Shown here: piece by piece, positions 63,594 to 64,000 of the stretch
How the letters are laid out: the number at the start of each line of letters is the position of its first letter
Position numbering within the stretch: the stretch's first letter is position 1
NCBI GenBank assembly: GCA_019695295.1
Contig: JAIBAH010000007.1
Span: forward strand, 1-64,000
Direction: 5' to 3'
DNA length: 64,000 bases
Origin: Bacteroidia bacterium
GTDB taxonomy: Bacteria; Bacteroidota; Bacteroidia; J057
Translations under genes and position numbers: made by a program
Notes under the pieces: model-generated
Seen by the model: the letters and a program-made list of their open reading frames with translations, nothing else
Databases searched by the model: none
What the model was told of the DNA's origin: nothing

Positions 63594-63644
63594 CAGCCCG
63601 TTTCGGAATGGAGTGTCTTTTATTAATGTAAAACTAAAAGGAAA

Positions 63645-64000
63645 ATGTTACAGCCTAAAAAGTCGAAATTCAGAAGAGTCCATAAAATGAGCGTTAAAGG
63701 TAACGCTCAAAGAGGGGCTGAAATATCCTTCGGAACCTTTGCTTTGAAAGCATTGGAGCCGGCTTGGTTATCTGCACAGCAAATTGAGGCAACCCGTATC
63801 ACGATTTCCCGTGCAATGAAAAGGGAAGGAAAGTTCTGGATTAGAATCTTCCCGGACAAACCGATTACGAAAAAGCCTGCTGAGGTAAGGATGGGTAAAG
63901 GAAAAGGAGCTCCCGAATATTGGGCAGCAGTGGTACATCCGGGTAGAATTTTATTCGAATTGGATGGGGTAAGTGAAGAAATAGCTAAGGAAGCTCTGCG
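63645..64000 (+). CDS. rplP: 50S ribosomal protein L16, cut by window end
   Basis: Starts [15 protein letters not shown] and runs at least 118 codons to the window edge without a stop. The L16 signature GRVHK-like N-terminus, [19 protein letters not shown] and [37 protein letters not shown] with [20 protein letters not shown] are present. L16 sits by the A site. The C-terminus is outside the window. Confidence 0.95.
   Translation, partial: MLQPKKSKFRRVHKMSVKGNAQRGAEISFGTFALKALEPAWLSAQQIEATRITISRAMKREGKFWIRIFPDKPITKKPAEVRMGKGKGAPEYWAAVVHPGRILFELDGVSEEIAKEAL

Noticed and set aside
1-64000. tRNA or rRNA genes
   Set aside because: No cloverleaf or rRNA-like sequence was recognised by reading; a covariance-model scan (such as tRNAscan-SE) would settle it.

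Overview
The window looks like a chromosomal piece of a Bacteroidota bacterium, probably a Cytophagales/Saprospirales/Chitinophagales-type lineage. The signs are: repeated TTTG-N19-21-TAnnTTTG promoters (the Bacteroidota housekeeping sigma signature), almost no Shine-Dalgarno sequences, type IX secretion sorting domains on several secreted proteins, SprB and OmpA/TSP3 repeat proteins, and a futalosine hydrolase (futalosine route to menaquinone). No tRNA or rRNA genes, CRISPR array, transposase or phage genes were seen.

Layout. 1-4.1 kb: the tail of an unknown gene, a leftward group (two paralogous lipoproteins, an aldehyde dehydrogenase, a NYN-LOTUS RNA-binding/nuclease protein) and rpsT. 4.1-19.8 kb: mostly single housekeeping and envelope genes (alpha/beta hydrolase, sucC, TetR-like regulator, two OmpA proteins, secreted lipase-like hydrolase, GH31 glycosidase, DUF1801 and DUF1573 proteins, ECF sigma factor, mqnB, CoA-transferase). 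19.8-28 kb is the accessory heart of the window. It starts with an orphan RtcR-like regulator (CARF-like sensor fused to a sigma-54 activator AAA+ domain) facing a small lipoprotein gene that has a sigma-54-like promoter. A tight five-gene operon follows: GT4 glycosyltransferase, radical SAM/SPASM enzyme, tyrosine phosphatase, NodU-type carbamoyltransferase and a WG-type repeat protein. 28-34.5 kb: mutS, hisS, a 1-Cys peroxiredoxin and an MBL-rhodanese sulfur enzyme. 34.6-35.8 kb: a single-gene CHAT protease-TIR fusion, a likely defence or cell-death protein. 35.9-55.7 kb: a large T9SS SprB-repeat protein, ligA, an RNase P RNA with expanded arms, a cargo-less T9SS sorting-domain protein, an OmpA/TSP3 protein, a PolX-PHP protein whose polymerase active site is degraded, further envelope proteins, a sphingomyelinase-like phosphodiesterase, NdpA and a VOC protein. 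55.8-64 kb: the str-S10 ribosomal supercluster (rpsL, rpsG, fusA, rpsJ, rplC, rplD, rplW, rplB, rpsS, rplV, rpsC, rplP), cut by the window end, with two promoters at its head and an internal promoter before rplP.

The best candidates for something undescribed are the five-gene glycosyltransferase/radical SAM/phosphatase/carbamoyltransferase/WG operon, the CARF-like sigma-54 activator with its divergent promoter, and the CHAT-TIR fusion. All functional links among them are inference from sequence and gene order.
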